From assembly GCA_017512805.1 (NCBI GenBank), contig JAFWES010000015.1, positions 30,759-94,758 on the forward strand: DNA of 64,000 nucleotides, read 5' to 3'. Positions within the stretch are counted from its first letter, which is position 1. The number at the start of each line of letters is the position of its first letter. Made by a program: the position numbers and the translations under genes. Below the pieces are notes generated by a model. That model saw nothing but the letters and a program-made list of their open reading frames with translations, searched no databases and was not told where the DNA came from. This document shows, in pieces, positions 33,793-41,874 of this stretch. Source of the DNA: Clostridia bacterium (lineage in GTDB: Bacteria; Bacillota; Clostridia; Christensenellales; Aristaeellaceae).

Positions 33793-34805
33793 CCTTTATA
33801 GCCCCTGGGATTCAGGGTCTGGAAGCGGTAGGTGTCCCGGCACATGTCCTCCAGGTTCTTTTCCGCCGTCCACCCCAGCAGCTTCTTCGCCTTGGAGGGA
33901 TCCGCGTAGTTCTCCGCGATGTCTCCGGCCCGGCGGGGCGCGATGACATAGGGGATGTCCACGTTGTTCACCCGTTTGAAGGTCTTCACCAGGTCCAGCA
34001 CGGAGTACCCCACCCCGGTCCCCAGGTTAATGATCTCGCATCCGGTCCGCCCGGCCGCGAAATCGCAGGCCAGCACGTGACCCCTCGCCAGATCCACCAC
34101 GTGGATATAGTCCCGCACCCCGGTTCCGTCCTTTGTGGGATAGTCGTTGCCGAAGACGTTCAGATGATCCAGCTCTCCGACCGCGACCTTGGCGATATAG
34201 GGCATCAGGTTGTTGGGAATCCCGGAGGGATCCTCCCCGATCAGGCCGGATTCATGGGCGCCGATCGGATTAAAGTACCGCAGCAGCACCACGCTCCATT
34301 CCGGATCCGCGGTCACCTGTCCCTCCATGATCTTCTCGATCATGTACTTGGTCCACCCGTAGGGGTTGGTGCATCCCAGAGAAACCATATCCTCCCTGTA
34401 GGGAACCTCCGGCTGGTTGCCGTATACCGTGGCGGAGGAGGAGAACACGATCCGCTTGACGCCGTGCGCCTGCATCACTTCCATCAGCGTCAGGGTGGAG
34501 TCCAAATTGTTCCGGTAGTACCGCAGGGGCTGCTGAACGCTCTCCCCCACAGCCTTGAGGCCGGCGAAATGAATCACCGCGTCAAACGCGTTTTCATCGA
34601 AAATCCGATTCATGGCATCCGCGTCCCGGACATCCGCCTCATAATGCTTCACGGGCCGGCCCACGATCTGCCCGATCCGGCGGATCGATTCCGGGCTGGA
34701 ATTCACATAGTTGTCCACAATCAGGGCCTCATGCCCCGCCTTGCAGAGCTCCACGCAGGTGTGGGATCCGATAAACCCGGCGCCGCCGGTCAGCAGAATC
34801 TTCAT
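33789..34805 (-). CDS. galE: UDP-glucose 4-epimerase
   Basis: A 338-residue NAD-dependent epimerase. GGAGFIGSH near residue 8 binds NAD, FSSSATVYG and the Y-x3-K pair in YGWTKYMIEK form the catalytic centre, and LRYFNPIGAHESGLIGEDP is the usual sugar-nucleotide region. It interconverts UDP-glucose and UDP-galactose for galactose use or for glycan building. ATG at 34805 is preferred over 34814, since GGAGGG precedes it at a proper distance. It sits 19 bases after a sugar nucleotidyltransferase gene, in a polysaccharide-precursor group. Confidence 0.95.
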   Translation of the reverse strand: MKILLTGGAGFIGSHTCVELCKAGHEALIVDNYVNSSPESIRRIGQIVGRPVKHYEADVRDADAMNRIFDENAFDAVIHFAGLKAVGESVQQPLRYYRNNLDSTLTLMEVMQAHGVKRIVFSSSATVYGNQPEVPYREDMVSLGCTNPYGWTKYMIEKIMEGQVTADPEWSVVLLRYFNPIGAHESGLIGEDPSGIPNNLMPYIAKVAVGELDHLNVFGNDYPTKDGTGVRDYIHVVDLARGHVLACDFAAGRTGCEIINLGTGVGYSVLDLVKTFKRVNNVDIPYVIAPRRAGDIAENYADPSKAKKLLGWTAEKNLEDMCRDTYRFQTLNPRGYKG

Positions 34806-34824
34806 TCTTCTCATCCCTCCGTGA

Positions 34825-35730
34825 TCACAGCGCTGCAGGATACACGCCGCTGTCGTGCAGCTTTTTCAGTTCACCCATCACGTAGGCCTTGTCTTCCTTA
34901 TAGGTGATCCCGAACCAGACCGCGTCGGTGGACAGCACCTCCACCTTCAGCCCGTCCCGATGCATCATGATATCCACCAGGGAGGGCAGGACAAATTCCT
35001 TCTTCAGGGGGTCTCCCTCCCCGTTGGCCAGGAAATCCGCCAGATAGCCTTCCGCCGCGTCAAAGAAGGAAGGCGCAAAGCCCCAGAAGTTCATGGATAC
35101 CAACGCGTTGGGATCGAGAATCACCCCGTCCGGATCGTCGTTGATGTCCCGGATGGTCCCGTCCGGGAAAGGCAGGATCTTATAGGTTTCGGTCACCTTG
35201 GCCAGGTTCCCCTCCGCGTCCTTGGTGCAGACGCCCCGGGTCACATGTCCGTTCTCCGAGATGGTATTTTTGAGATAGTAGGCCACCATGGAAGCCTTCC
35301 CCTCGGTCCCCCGCATCCGGTGCAGGCAGTCCGCCATGGCTTTGAAGGCGTCCCGTCCGTAGTAATCGTCGGCGTTGATGACAGCGAAGGGTTCCTGAAT
35401 CACATTCCTGGCGCAAAGCACCGCGTGCACCGTGCCATAGGGTTTGGTCCGGTCCGTAGGCGCCTGAAAGCCGCCGGGCAGGGAATCAAATTCCTGATAG
35501 GCGTACTCCACCTTCACCTTTCCGGCGATCTTGTTCCCGATACCCTCCCGGAAAAGCTGATCCATGCTCCTGCGGATCACGAATACGACCTTGTCGAATC
35601 CGGCCGCCACCGCGTCATGGATGGAATATTCCATGAGGATTTCCCCGTTGGGTCCGATTTTGTCAATCTGTTTGTTTCCGCCGTACCGGGATCCCAGGCC
35701 CGCCGCCATAATGAGCAATGTGGTATTCAT
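34825..35730 (-). CDS. Sugar nucleotidyltransferase (NTP transferase family)
   Basis: A 301-residue cytoplasmic enzyme. The start LLIMAAGLGSRYGGNKQ is the nucleotide-binding signature of the NTP transferase family, here with GGNKQ in the variant seen in unassigned clostridial members. FAVINADDYYG is the metal-binding acidic block and PYGTVHAV resembles the substrate loop. It is not a canonical GalU or RfbA. It probably activates a sugar 1-phosphate for surface glycans; neighbours galE and a GH94 phosphorylase suggest a glucose 1-phosphate-based route. Its start overlaps the end of the glycosylphosphotransferase gene. Confidence 0.85.
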   Translation of the reverse strand: MNTTLLIMAAGLGSRYGGNKQIDKIGPNGEILMEYSIHDAVAAGFDKVVFVIRRSMDQLFREGIGNKIAGKVKVEYAYQEFDSLPGGFQAPTDRTKPYGTVHAVLCARNVIQEPFAVINADDYYGRDAFKAMADCLHRMRGTEGKASMVAYYLKNTISENGHVTRGVCTKDAEGNLAKVTETYKILPFPDGTIRDINDDPDGVILDPNALVSMNFWGFAPSFFDAAEGYLADFLANGEGDPLKKEFVLPSLVDIMMHRDGLKVEVLSTDAVWFGITYKEDKAYVMGELKKLHDSGVYPAAL

Positions 35731-37160
35731 CGAGCTTCACTCCTTCTCCTTCTTCTGGGTGCCTCTTCTATCCCCGCAGGGCGGTCCGCCGGAGGCGCGA
35801 CAAAGCCCTGCGTTGAATCGTTTTTAAAGATCACCGTCACCGTCCGCATCAGAAGCTTCACATCCAGCCAGATCGAAAAGCTTTCGATATACATCAGGTC
35901 CAGCATCAGCTTGTCTTCCGGGGTGGTGTTGTACCGCCCCTCGATCTGGGCATATCCGGTGATTCCCGCCTTCATCTTTTCCCGGTAGACGAAGTCCGGC
36001 AGCTGCGCTTTGTACCGGTCGATGTTGCTGATCATCTCCGGCCGGGGGCCGACCAGGCTCATCTCCCCCCGGAATACATTGATGAACTGCGGAATCTCGT
36101 CCATCCGGAAGCGCCTGAGCACCTTCCCCACCTTTGTAATCCGGGGATCGTTGATGGCGGTGGATATCTGATTGCCGCTCATGGAATCCGCCACGTTCAT
36201 GGTCCGGAATTTCCATATGGTGAAAGGCCTGCCCCGGATGGTCAGCCGGGTCTGCTTAAAGAATACAGGCCCATGATCCTCCACCCGGATGGCCAGGGCA
36301 ATGATCCCGATCAGGGGAGACAGCAGCACGAGGGCCAGCGCGGAAATCAGGATATCCCCCAGCCGCTTGGTGAGCCGCTGGAAAAAGGACATCTTATAGT
36401 ATTCCACTTCCAGGAACGGCGCGTCGTCCACGATCGCGGGCCGGGAATTCGCCAGGATGGTTTCCTGCAGCTGGGCTTTGCACATGATATCCTTCTGCAG
36501 ATCATAGCAGATTTTCAGCAGCACCGCCTTGTCCGTCTCCGGGATTTCCCCGAGGAAAACCACCTCCGCGTCCTCAATCTTCGCCCGGATATCCGGGGCG
36601 GAGTAGAGGGTGCTTTCCTCCACGCTCCATTGCAGCCTGTATCGGCCGATCTTGCTGCGCAGCGGCGCGTCCTGTTCCCATCCTCCCAGGATCAGCAGCA
36701 CCTTCCGCGGCGGGTGGAACCGGAAATACAGGTCGTTCCCCACCCGGACAAAAAAAATGATGATCCCGATCTGAAGCACCATGGCCAGGATCAGGTACAG
36801 AAAATCCCGCCCGAACAGCACCAGATGATCATTGTAGTTATCGTTCACGTTCATGATTTCCATCTGCAGATAGGCCACCAGGTCGGTAATCACCGTCCCG
36901 GCCACCATGGCGGAAATCACGGGTTTGGACTTTTTCCGCCCCACATCAAACCCGCCGTAGACCGCGTGCATGGCCACGATCATGACGCTGAAGGTCAGCA
37001 GGGTAGTCGCCACCGTACGGTTGATATGGCGCAGATAGACATTGGAAACGGACAGGCACGCAAAAAAGACGGCCGCCAACATGCCGTAAAGCATGACCGT
37101 CATGACGCCAATCGCCAGATCGGACCGAGCCTCGTGAAAGGGCCGGGTTTTGGTCGCCAA
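35727..37160 (-). CDS. Exopolysaccharide polyprenyl glycosylphosphotransferase
   Basis: A 477-residue membrane enzyme of the WbaP/WcaJ layout. Four or five N-terminal membrane spans and a cytoplasmic nucleotide-binding-like middle (residues 150-270) precede a C-terminal sugar-transferase domain with GPVFFKQTRLTIRGRPFTIWKFRTMN and RFRMDEIPQFINVFRGEMSLVGPRPEM. KAGITGYAQIEGRYN ends the domain. It starts assembly of a polysaccharide on undecaprenyl phosphate. A promoter lies at 37192-37221, so it heads the group with the nucleotidyltransferase, galE and possibly the GH94 gene. The tail is rich in arginine. Confidence 0.93.
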   Translation of the reverse strand: MATKTRPFHEARSDLAIGVMTVMLYGMLAAVFFACLSVSNVYLRHINRTVATTLLTFSVMIVAMHAVYGGFDVGRKKSKPVISAMVAGTVITDLVAYLQMEIMNVNDNYNDHLVLFGRDFLYLILAMVLQIGIIIFFVRVGNDLYFRFHPPRKVLLILGGWEQDAPLRSKIGRYRLQWSVEESTLYSAPDIRAKIEDAEVVFLGEIPETDKAVLLKICYDLQKDIMCKAQLQETILANSRPAIVDDAPFLEVEYYKMSFFQRLTKRLGDILISALALVLLSPLIGIIALAIRVEDHGPVFFKQTRLTIRGRPFTIWKFRTMNVADSMSGNQISTAINDPRITKVGKVLRRFRMDEIPQFINVFRGEMSLVGPRPEMISNIDRYKAQLPDFVYREKMKAGITGYAQIEGRYNTTPEDKLMLDLMYIESFSIWLDVKLLMRTVTVIFKNDSTQGFVAPPADRPAGIEEAPRRRRRSEAR

Positions 37161-37191
37161 GGAAATCCGCCTCCTTCGTCAATCGGAGACT

Positions 37192-37221
37192 ATGATATCA
37201 TAGAAGGCCGGATACTGTCAA
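37192..37221 (-). promoter_or_regulatory. Sigma-A promoter of the polysaccharide-precursor operon
   Basis: TTGACA, 18 bases, TATCAT on the minus strand. AAGGAGG follows just before the ATG at 37160. Confidence 0.7.
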
Positions 37222-37241
37222 TTTCCAAATCCTTTTCTTTA

Positions 37242-38174
37242 TCACCCGACCAGCCGGTCAAACAGCCACATCCACAGCGGAATGGTCACGATGCAGGACA
37301 GCGTCGTCAGCACGTTGATGGCCGATGCGTAGGGGGCGTCTTTGTTGTAGAGAATCGCAACCTGATTGATATTGGATGCGGAGGGCGCGATGGCGGAAAG
37401 CAGCGGAATAATAACGATGGCCTTTCCCAAAGGACTGCTGCCGGCCACGCCGCTGACAACGGAGAGCAGCACGGCGATCCCGGAGCACAGGACCATGCGG
37501 AAAAACAAAACCCCAAAGACCCTGCGGTTGGCAAACATATCCCGAAGCTTCATGCCGCCGACCACCATGCCCGTAATCATCATGCTGAGGGGCCCGATCA
37601 TTCCCGCCACGTCGCTGAAGGCGACGGTCACCGGTTCCGGAAGGGACAGGCCGGAGAACAGCATCACCAGCCCGAACAGCACCGCCAGAATATTGGGATT
37701 GAGAAGCACCTTTTTCAGGTTGAGGGCGCTGCCCCCGTCGAACATCCGGATGCCGATGGTCCAGAACATGGCGTTAAAGACCAGAATATAGGCGCTGACA
37801 TAGATCACCCAGTCCTGCCCCAGAACGTAAGCGACCAGCGGTATGACCAGATTCCCCGCGTTGGTGAAGACAATGGAGGCGCGTTCAACCTCCGTCGCCT
37901 TCCAGGCCCGCCGGAGAACCGCGGCCACCAGAAAAAAGATCAGCTGAAAAGCGGCCGCAAAGCCCGCCGCCGTCAGAAAGCCCTGCTGCACCTCCGGCGT
38001 CAGTTCCTTCTGGAAGGAATTGAAAACCACGCAGGGCGTCACGAAATAAAGGGAGATTCTGGAGAGCACCTTGCTGTAGTCCGCCCTGAAAACACCCGTT
38101 TTCACCAGCGCGGCGGTCGCGAAAAGGATCAGGAACAGCTCGGCAATCTTCTTGATCAGCGGAATTGTAATCAT
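37242..38174 (-). CDS. AEC (auxin efflux carrier) family transporter
   Basis: A 310-residue membrane protein with ten hydrophobic segments in two halves of five. ISLYFVTPCVVFNSF in the first half and LSAIAPSASNINQVAILY in the second are the paired conserved stretches of AEC carriers, whose bacterial members export or import malate and other small organic acids. ATG at 38174 has GGAAAGGATAG before it; the longer frame upstream reads through promoter-like sequence (TATACT at 38318-38323, minus strand). It is probably monocistronic. The substrate is unknown. Confidence 0.9.
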   Translation of the reverse strand: MITIPLIKKIAELFLILFATAALVKTGVFRADYSKVLSRISLYFVTPCVVFNSFQKELTPEVQQGFLTAAGFAAAFQLIFFLVAAVLRRAWKATEVERASIVFTNAGNLVIPLVAYVLGQDWVIYVSAYILVFNAMFWTIGIRMFDGGSALNLKKVLLNPNILAVLFGLVMLFSGLSLPEPVTVAFSDVAGMIGPLSMMITGMVVGGMKLRDMFANRRVFGVLFFRMVLCSGIAVLLSVVSGVAGSSPLGKAIVIIPLLSAIAPSASNINQVAILYNKDAPYASAINVLTTLSCIVTIPLWMWLFDRLVG

Positions 38175-38363
38175 CGGTCTATCCTTTCCGGATGGAGGAC
38201 TGGCGCGGCTTTCCCGCCTGCCCCGCATTCGTTCCGGGCGCATCCGTCCCGGTTTGTTGCCCGTTATCCCTCTCCTGTTCTTCTTCGTGCGTCCGATCGT
38301 GTCCGGGCCTGTCCGGAAGTATACCATACCCGCGGCGCGTATTCCAGCTTTTTGGGGGAAAAA

Positions 38364-39338
38364 TTACCTTCTGAAAACAACCCAGTTATGGGACCAGGGG
38401 ACGGGGAGCCCGAAAAGCGTCACGACGCGGTCCGCCGCGTTCCGGTACCAGGAGTAATTCCATCCGGCGCCCATGTCCATATACAGCGCGTTGGTCACCC
38501 CCAGCCGGTGCAGCTCCGCCATGAACGCGTCAAAGTGCAGCATGTTGACGGAGTCGATGACGCAGACGTGCCCGTTCAGCTCCGCCAGCGTCCGGTAGCA
38601 TCTGGCCCTGGGCCGGTCAAAATCCATGACGGTCTGGCCGTCATGAATCAGGCCGAACTGCATGAATCCGCTTCCGCCCGCCTCCGCGGCCTTCCGGACG
38701 GCCCCGGAGGGGTCGTCGAAGGCAAAGGAAAACGCCCCGTCCGCAAAGGTGAACGCCCCGAAGGACGCCTTATTGTACGGGCTTTCGTAGAGGACGCCGC
38801 TGACCGCGTGGTCGCCCTCCACGTTCTCCTGGGTAAAGCCGATGCTCACGGTATGCTGAAAGGCCGCGCCGCTGCACCAGGTGATGGATTCGTCCGATTT
38901 TGAAGGCCTGTGTTCGCAGACCAGATCAATCTCCGTGTATTCCGGAAAAATAACATACACCGTCCCCGTATTGTACACTCTCGTTTTCCCCGCCGGAAGA
39001 ATGTCTTCCACCGGAATCGCCGCCGCGTCAACGGCGTCGGGAATGTCCACATGGTATTGGGACACCAGCCCCATAAAGATGAACACGAAACAGGGAATCA
39101 CCAGAAAGGAGGATGCGTACAGCAGCCGGTAAAGCCATTTCATCGGGCGGGATTTCAGCTTCTCCGGGCCCCACATGTAGATGATCAGCGCCGCCCCCTG
39201 CAGGATCACCAGCGCCAGATACAGCCCGAACAGGATGTTCAGCCACATCTGCGCCACGAAGAAAACGGTATACGCCAGCAGGGCCAGCAGCGTCATGGAA
39301 ATCAGCCAGATTCCGGAGATGCGTTCCCTGATGCTCAT
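38364..39338 (-). CDS. Membrane-anchored protein with phosphodiester-glycosidase-like domain
   Basis: A 324-residue protein. Three hydrophobic segments occupy residues 10-90, and the rest (about residues 110-324) is likely outside the membrane. The C-terminal stretch ARCYRTLAELNGHVCVIDSVNMLHFDAFMAELHRLGVTNALYMDMGAG resembles phosphodiester glycosidase (NAGPA) domains, which end with a regular LG-V-x-x-A-L-x-x-D-x-G-x-x segment. Related domains cleave N-acetylglucosamine 1-phosphodiesters in cell-wall or phosphoglycan metabolism. The ATG at 39338 overlaps the stop of the preceding membrane-protein gene (ATGA), so the two are coupled. The assignment rests on that one region. Confidence 0.7.
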   Translation of the reverse strand: MSIRERISGIWLISMTLLALLAYTVFFVAQMWLNILFGLYLALVILQGAALIIYMWGPEKLKSRPMKWLYRLLYASSFLVIPCFVFIFMGLVSQYHVDIPDAVDAAAIPVEDILPAGKTRVYNTGTVYVIFPEYTEIDLVCEHRPSKSDESITWCSGAAFQHTVSIGFTQENVEGDHAVSGVLYESPYNKASFGAFTFADGAFSFAFDDPSGAVRKAAEAGGSGFMQFGLIHDGQTVMDFDRPRARCYRTLAELNGHVCVIDSVNMLHFDAFMAELHRLGVTNALYMDMGAGWNYSWYRNAADRVVTLFGLPVPWSHNWVVFRR

Positions 39339-40006
39339 TTGCTCCGTCCCCCTTCCCGTTTGGCCTTCAGGAGATCCTGCCGCATGATGTTGAAGGAGTT
39401 GAACTGCGCCTCGATCCCCACCAGCAGGAGCAGCAGCGCGCGATCCGTAAGGTACTGCAGGGAGTTGTTCCACTGCATGGCCTGGGATATGGTCAGCCTG
39501 CGGTTGGCAAAGACCAGCAGGAAGTATACCATGAATTTAAAGAGGATGGTGATCTGGCTGAGAATCATGTTTTTCGGGCTTCCGTGGGTCGCGTAGGTGA
39601 TCAGAAAATGATTGATCGTGATCACCACGGTCATGACAAAATTCATGCCCGCGCCTGCCAGATACAGGCTTCCTTCGATGCCGGCCGTCAGGTAAATGTC
39701 AAAATTCTGTTCCCCCCACAGCTTAACAAAAACCACATACGCCTCCTGATACATCAGGCAGAACAGAACCCCGCCCATGAGGCCCTTGGCCACATCCCAT
39801 TTAAAATAATGAAAAGCCAGATACATGCCCGCGTCCGTCACGGCCTTGATCAGCAGTCCGAAAGCGCCGAAGGAATCCCCTTCCCGAAAGCTGAAGAACA
39901 GGGAAAACAGGCTCGAGGCAACGACAAAGACGCAGACGACCGCCATGAAGCGCTCGTCCATGAGGATTTTTTCGATCCTGCCCGTTTTCTTTTCACCCTC
40001 TGACAT
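39335..40006 (-). CDS. Six-span membrane protein of unknown function
   Basis: A 223-residue protein I cannot assign. After a short charged start (MSEGEKKTGRIEKIL) it has about five or six membrane segments, with FHYFKWDVAKGL and ITYATHGSPKNMILSQITILF in loops, and ends in a basic tail (LLKAKREGGRSK). Start at 40006 follows GGGGGGAG. It overlaps the glucosidase gene before it by 14 bases and the phosphodiester-glycosidase-like gene after it by 4. That makes three coupled genes, most simply explained by a membrane complex or shared pathway acting on a glycan. Confidence 0.72.
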   Translation of the reverse strand: MSEGEKKTGRIEKILMDERFMAVVCVFVVASSLFSLFFSFREGDSFGAFGLLIKAVTDAGMYLAFHYFKWDVAKGLMGGVLFCLMYQEAYVVFVKLWGEQNFDIYLTAGIEGSLYLAGAGMNFVMTVVITINHFLITYATHGSPKNMILSQITILFKFMVYFLLVFANRRLTISQAMQWNNSLQYLTDRALLLLLVGIEAQFNSFNIMRQDLLKAKREGGRSK

Positions 40007-41552
40007 CGTGCTCTCCCCCCGAACCCTGATATATATTTCCCCTCGCATCCATCCGCTCACCGGACATCCTTCGGCCCGCCGCTTCGAAATCCGGTCCGAC
40101 GGACCATTCACCGCGACTGTCCTCGATGCGGACCGCCCCCAGGATCCGGCCCTCCCGGTCGATGATGATCCGCTGCCCGCAGGGAAACGCGCCCACCCTC
40201 TGACGGTTCACCGAGACTTCCGCCTTTTTTCCGTCGCTGCGGATGGCATAGCGATGGGCGTAGAATTCAGCTTCATAAATGTACTCCGTCCCGCTTCCCA
40301 GGCTGAACCACACCTGCCCCAGATGAGGATGAATCCCGAACCGGTGGGCGATATATTCCAGCGCGGCCAGCAGGGTGGGCCCGTAGGCGTCCTGCACGGG
40401 TTCATCGCCGTCCGCTTTCACCGGCTGATGGGTCACGGCATGCACCAGGGAAGGCCTGCCGGTAAAGGGATCAAACTGCTGCGTGAAACGGAAGCCGCTG
40501 CCCGAGATGGCACGGATCAGCTTTTCCCCCAGCCGGGTCACCAGCGTATGATAGCCGTACCTTTCCAGCGCCAGGATGGCCCGCTGATAGGTGAGCCCTT
40601 CCGGCTGACCGCTCCAGTTGTTTTCCGGTGCGTTGCGGAAGGCGGGATCGGAAACCGACACGCTGGGCAGGGGAAAGGGCGTCCAGAATTCGCCGGGATG
40701 GAGCAGATGCTCCGTCACAAAGCGGTCCGCCATATCCTGGGACAGCGCGCCCCAGTACATGCACCGCAGGGTATTGTGGCACAGAATATCGATGGTCTTC
40801 CCGTTTTTATCCCTGTCATAGCAGGCGCCGCGCGCCTCGTCCCACAGTCCTTTTCGCAGCGCCCGGGCGACGGCGGCGGCCTCTTCCCGCCATGCTTCCT
40901 CCATCCCGTCGCCCAGGATGCGGCTGATCCCGGCCAGGGTATCCCGGGCGGCATAGCTCCAGCTCATGACGTCCATGCTGGCCATGGGAACGACCGCGTA
41001 TCCCTCCGGCGGTTCATCCGGGGTCCACCAGCAGGGCGCGTCGCCATAGCGCAGCGCCAGATCTTCCCCCGTGTCGTACACGCAGAAGGATTCCAGCAAA
41101 CCGTCCCCGTTGCTGTCCCGGGTGCGCCACAGGCACCTGTCAAAGCGCACCAGGCAGTCCCGCAGCTCCAGCAGGTAATCCCGGTTCTCTTCCAATAGAT
41201 AATAGAGGTTCATCGCCGGAAAGGGGAAGCAAAAACCCTGATATTTATTGAACTGCGCTTCCATCACCCCATCCGCGTACTGGATGGAGCCGGGCAGGCG
41301 GCCGTCCGCCCGCTGATGCCGCATAAAAAGCAGCGTATTGTTTTTCGCGGCCTCCAAATGGCGCAGGGCATACATTTCCCCGCCCATGGGCTGGGTTTCC
41401 AGCCAGATTTTTTCATAGCCGCCGCCCTCCACCAGGACGGTGTGGCCGTCAAAGCGCTTCAGGTTCAGCCGGCACTTCCGCTCCGCTTCGTCATACACGC
41501 GCTGCAGCGCCTCGTCCCGGGTGTGAAAGGATACGCTGGTGCGGGGAAGCAT
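39993..41552 (-). CDS. GH63/GH37-like six-hairpin glucosidase
   Basis: A 519-residue (alpha/alpha)6-barrel glycosidase, cytoplasmic as no signal peptide is seen. Characteristic segments are GGGYEKIWLETQPMGG, DSNGDGLLESF, ENNWSGQPEGLTYQRAILALERYGYHTLVTRLGEKL and a C-terminal beta-rich part. This is the architecture of GH63 alpha-glucosidases and trehalase relatives (MGH1-like). Exact linkage cannot be read. ATG at 41552 follows AAGGAGG. A promoter with TATAAT lies at 41586-41591 (minus). It is the first gene of the three-gene coupled unit and is divergent from the sugar ABC transporter. Confidence 0.83.
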   Translation of the reverse strand: MLPRTSVSFHTRDEALQRVYDEAERKCRLNLKRFDGHTVLVEGGGYEKIWLETQPMGGEMYALRHLEAAKNNTLLFMRHQRADGRLPGSIQYADGVMEAQFNKYQGFCFPFPAMNLYYLLEENRDYLLELRDCLVRFDRCLWRTRDSNGDGLLESFCVYDTGEDLALRYGDAPCWWTPDEPPEGYAVVPMASMDVMSWSYAARDTLAGISRILGDGMEEAWREEAAAVARALRKGLWDEARGACYDRDKNGKTIDILCHNTLRCMYWGALSQDMADRFVTEHLLHPGEFWTPFPLPSVSVSDPAFRNAPENNWSGQPEGLTYQRAILALERYGYHTLVTRLGEKLIRAISGSGFRFTQQFDPFTGRPSLVHAVTHQPVKADGDEPVQDAYGPTLLAALEYIAHRFGIHPHLGQVWFSLGSGTEYIYEAEFYAHRYAIRSDGKKAEVSVNRQRVGAFPCGQRIIIDREGRILGAVRIEDSRGEWSVGPDFEAAGRRMSGERMDARGNIYQGSGGEHDVRG

Positions 41553-41644
41553 GGATCAGCCTCCTTTTTTCATTCTGGCGTCAGCATTATATCAAATCCG
41601 GCAAAAAAAGGGTAGATGCAAAAATGATGCTGACCTGAGGCGCC

Positions 41645-41663
41645 TGAAAACCGTGGATTTTCA
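41645..41663. promoter_or_regulatory. Inverted-repeat operator candidate in divergent sugar-gene region
   Basis: TGAAAA, seven bases, TTTTCA, with partial symmetry inside as well. It lies in the 322-base region between the divergent GH63-like gene and the ABC transporter operon, 48 bases before the ABC -10 (TATAAT, 41711-41716). A LacI- or GntR-type regulator would bind such a site. Confidence 0.45.
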
Positions 41664-41710
41664 ACGGATACGCAAAATTTTTGCTTCTTCTTTTCCGCCG
41701 GCCCGGGTGG

Positions 41711-41716
41711 TATAAT
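41711..41716 (+). promoter_or_regulatory. -10 element of the sugar ABC operon
   Basis: A perfect TATAAT. The -35 position (41688-41693, TTCTTT) is poor, so an activator such as the locally encoded AraC-type protein may be needed. The transcript would carry a leader of about 150 bases with two long repeats. Confidence 0.55.
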
Positions 41717-41761
41717 ACGGTCAAATGAAAGCCAGAGAGACAGTTGCAGGCGGTGAGCACC

Positions 41762-41855
41762 CGCGACTGACGAGCGAAAGCGAAGTCAGAGAGGAATGTG
41801 CCACCCCTGTTACAGGAGTCCGCGATTGACAAGCGAAAGCGAAGTCAGAGAGGAA
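41762..41855 (+). repeat. Duplicated 35-base leader element
   Basis: Copies at 41762-41796 and 41821-41855 differ at two of 35 positions. Each holds AGCGAAAGCGAAGTCAGAGA and a TGAC...GTCA pair that can fold. Each is followed by ACAGGAG, so the ribosome-site-like sequence is duplicated too. The period is 59 bases. The second copy directly precedes the real ribosome site of the permease gene. Confidence 0.85.
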
Positions 41856-41874
41856 CGACGATCACAGGAGGCAT

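Noticed and set aside
36273-38903. Long plus-strand open frame of about 870 codons, rich in His, Gln and Arg
   Set aside because: Antisense shadow of the glycosylphosphotransferase, AEC and membrane-protein genes; composition is unlike a protein.
41587-41832. Minus-strand 81-codon frame in the divergent promoter region
   Set aside because: It covers the -10, operator-like repeat and duplicated leader of the ABC operon; no ribosome site or family.
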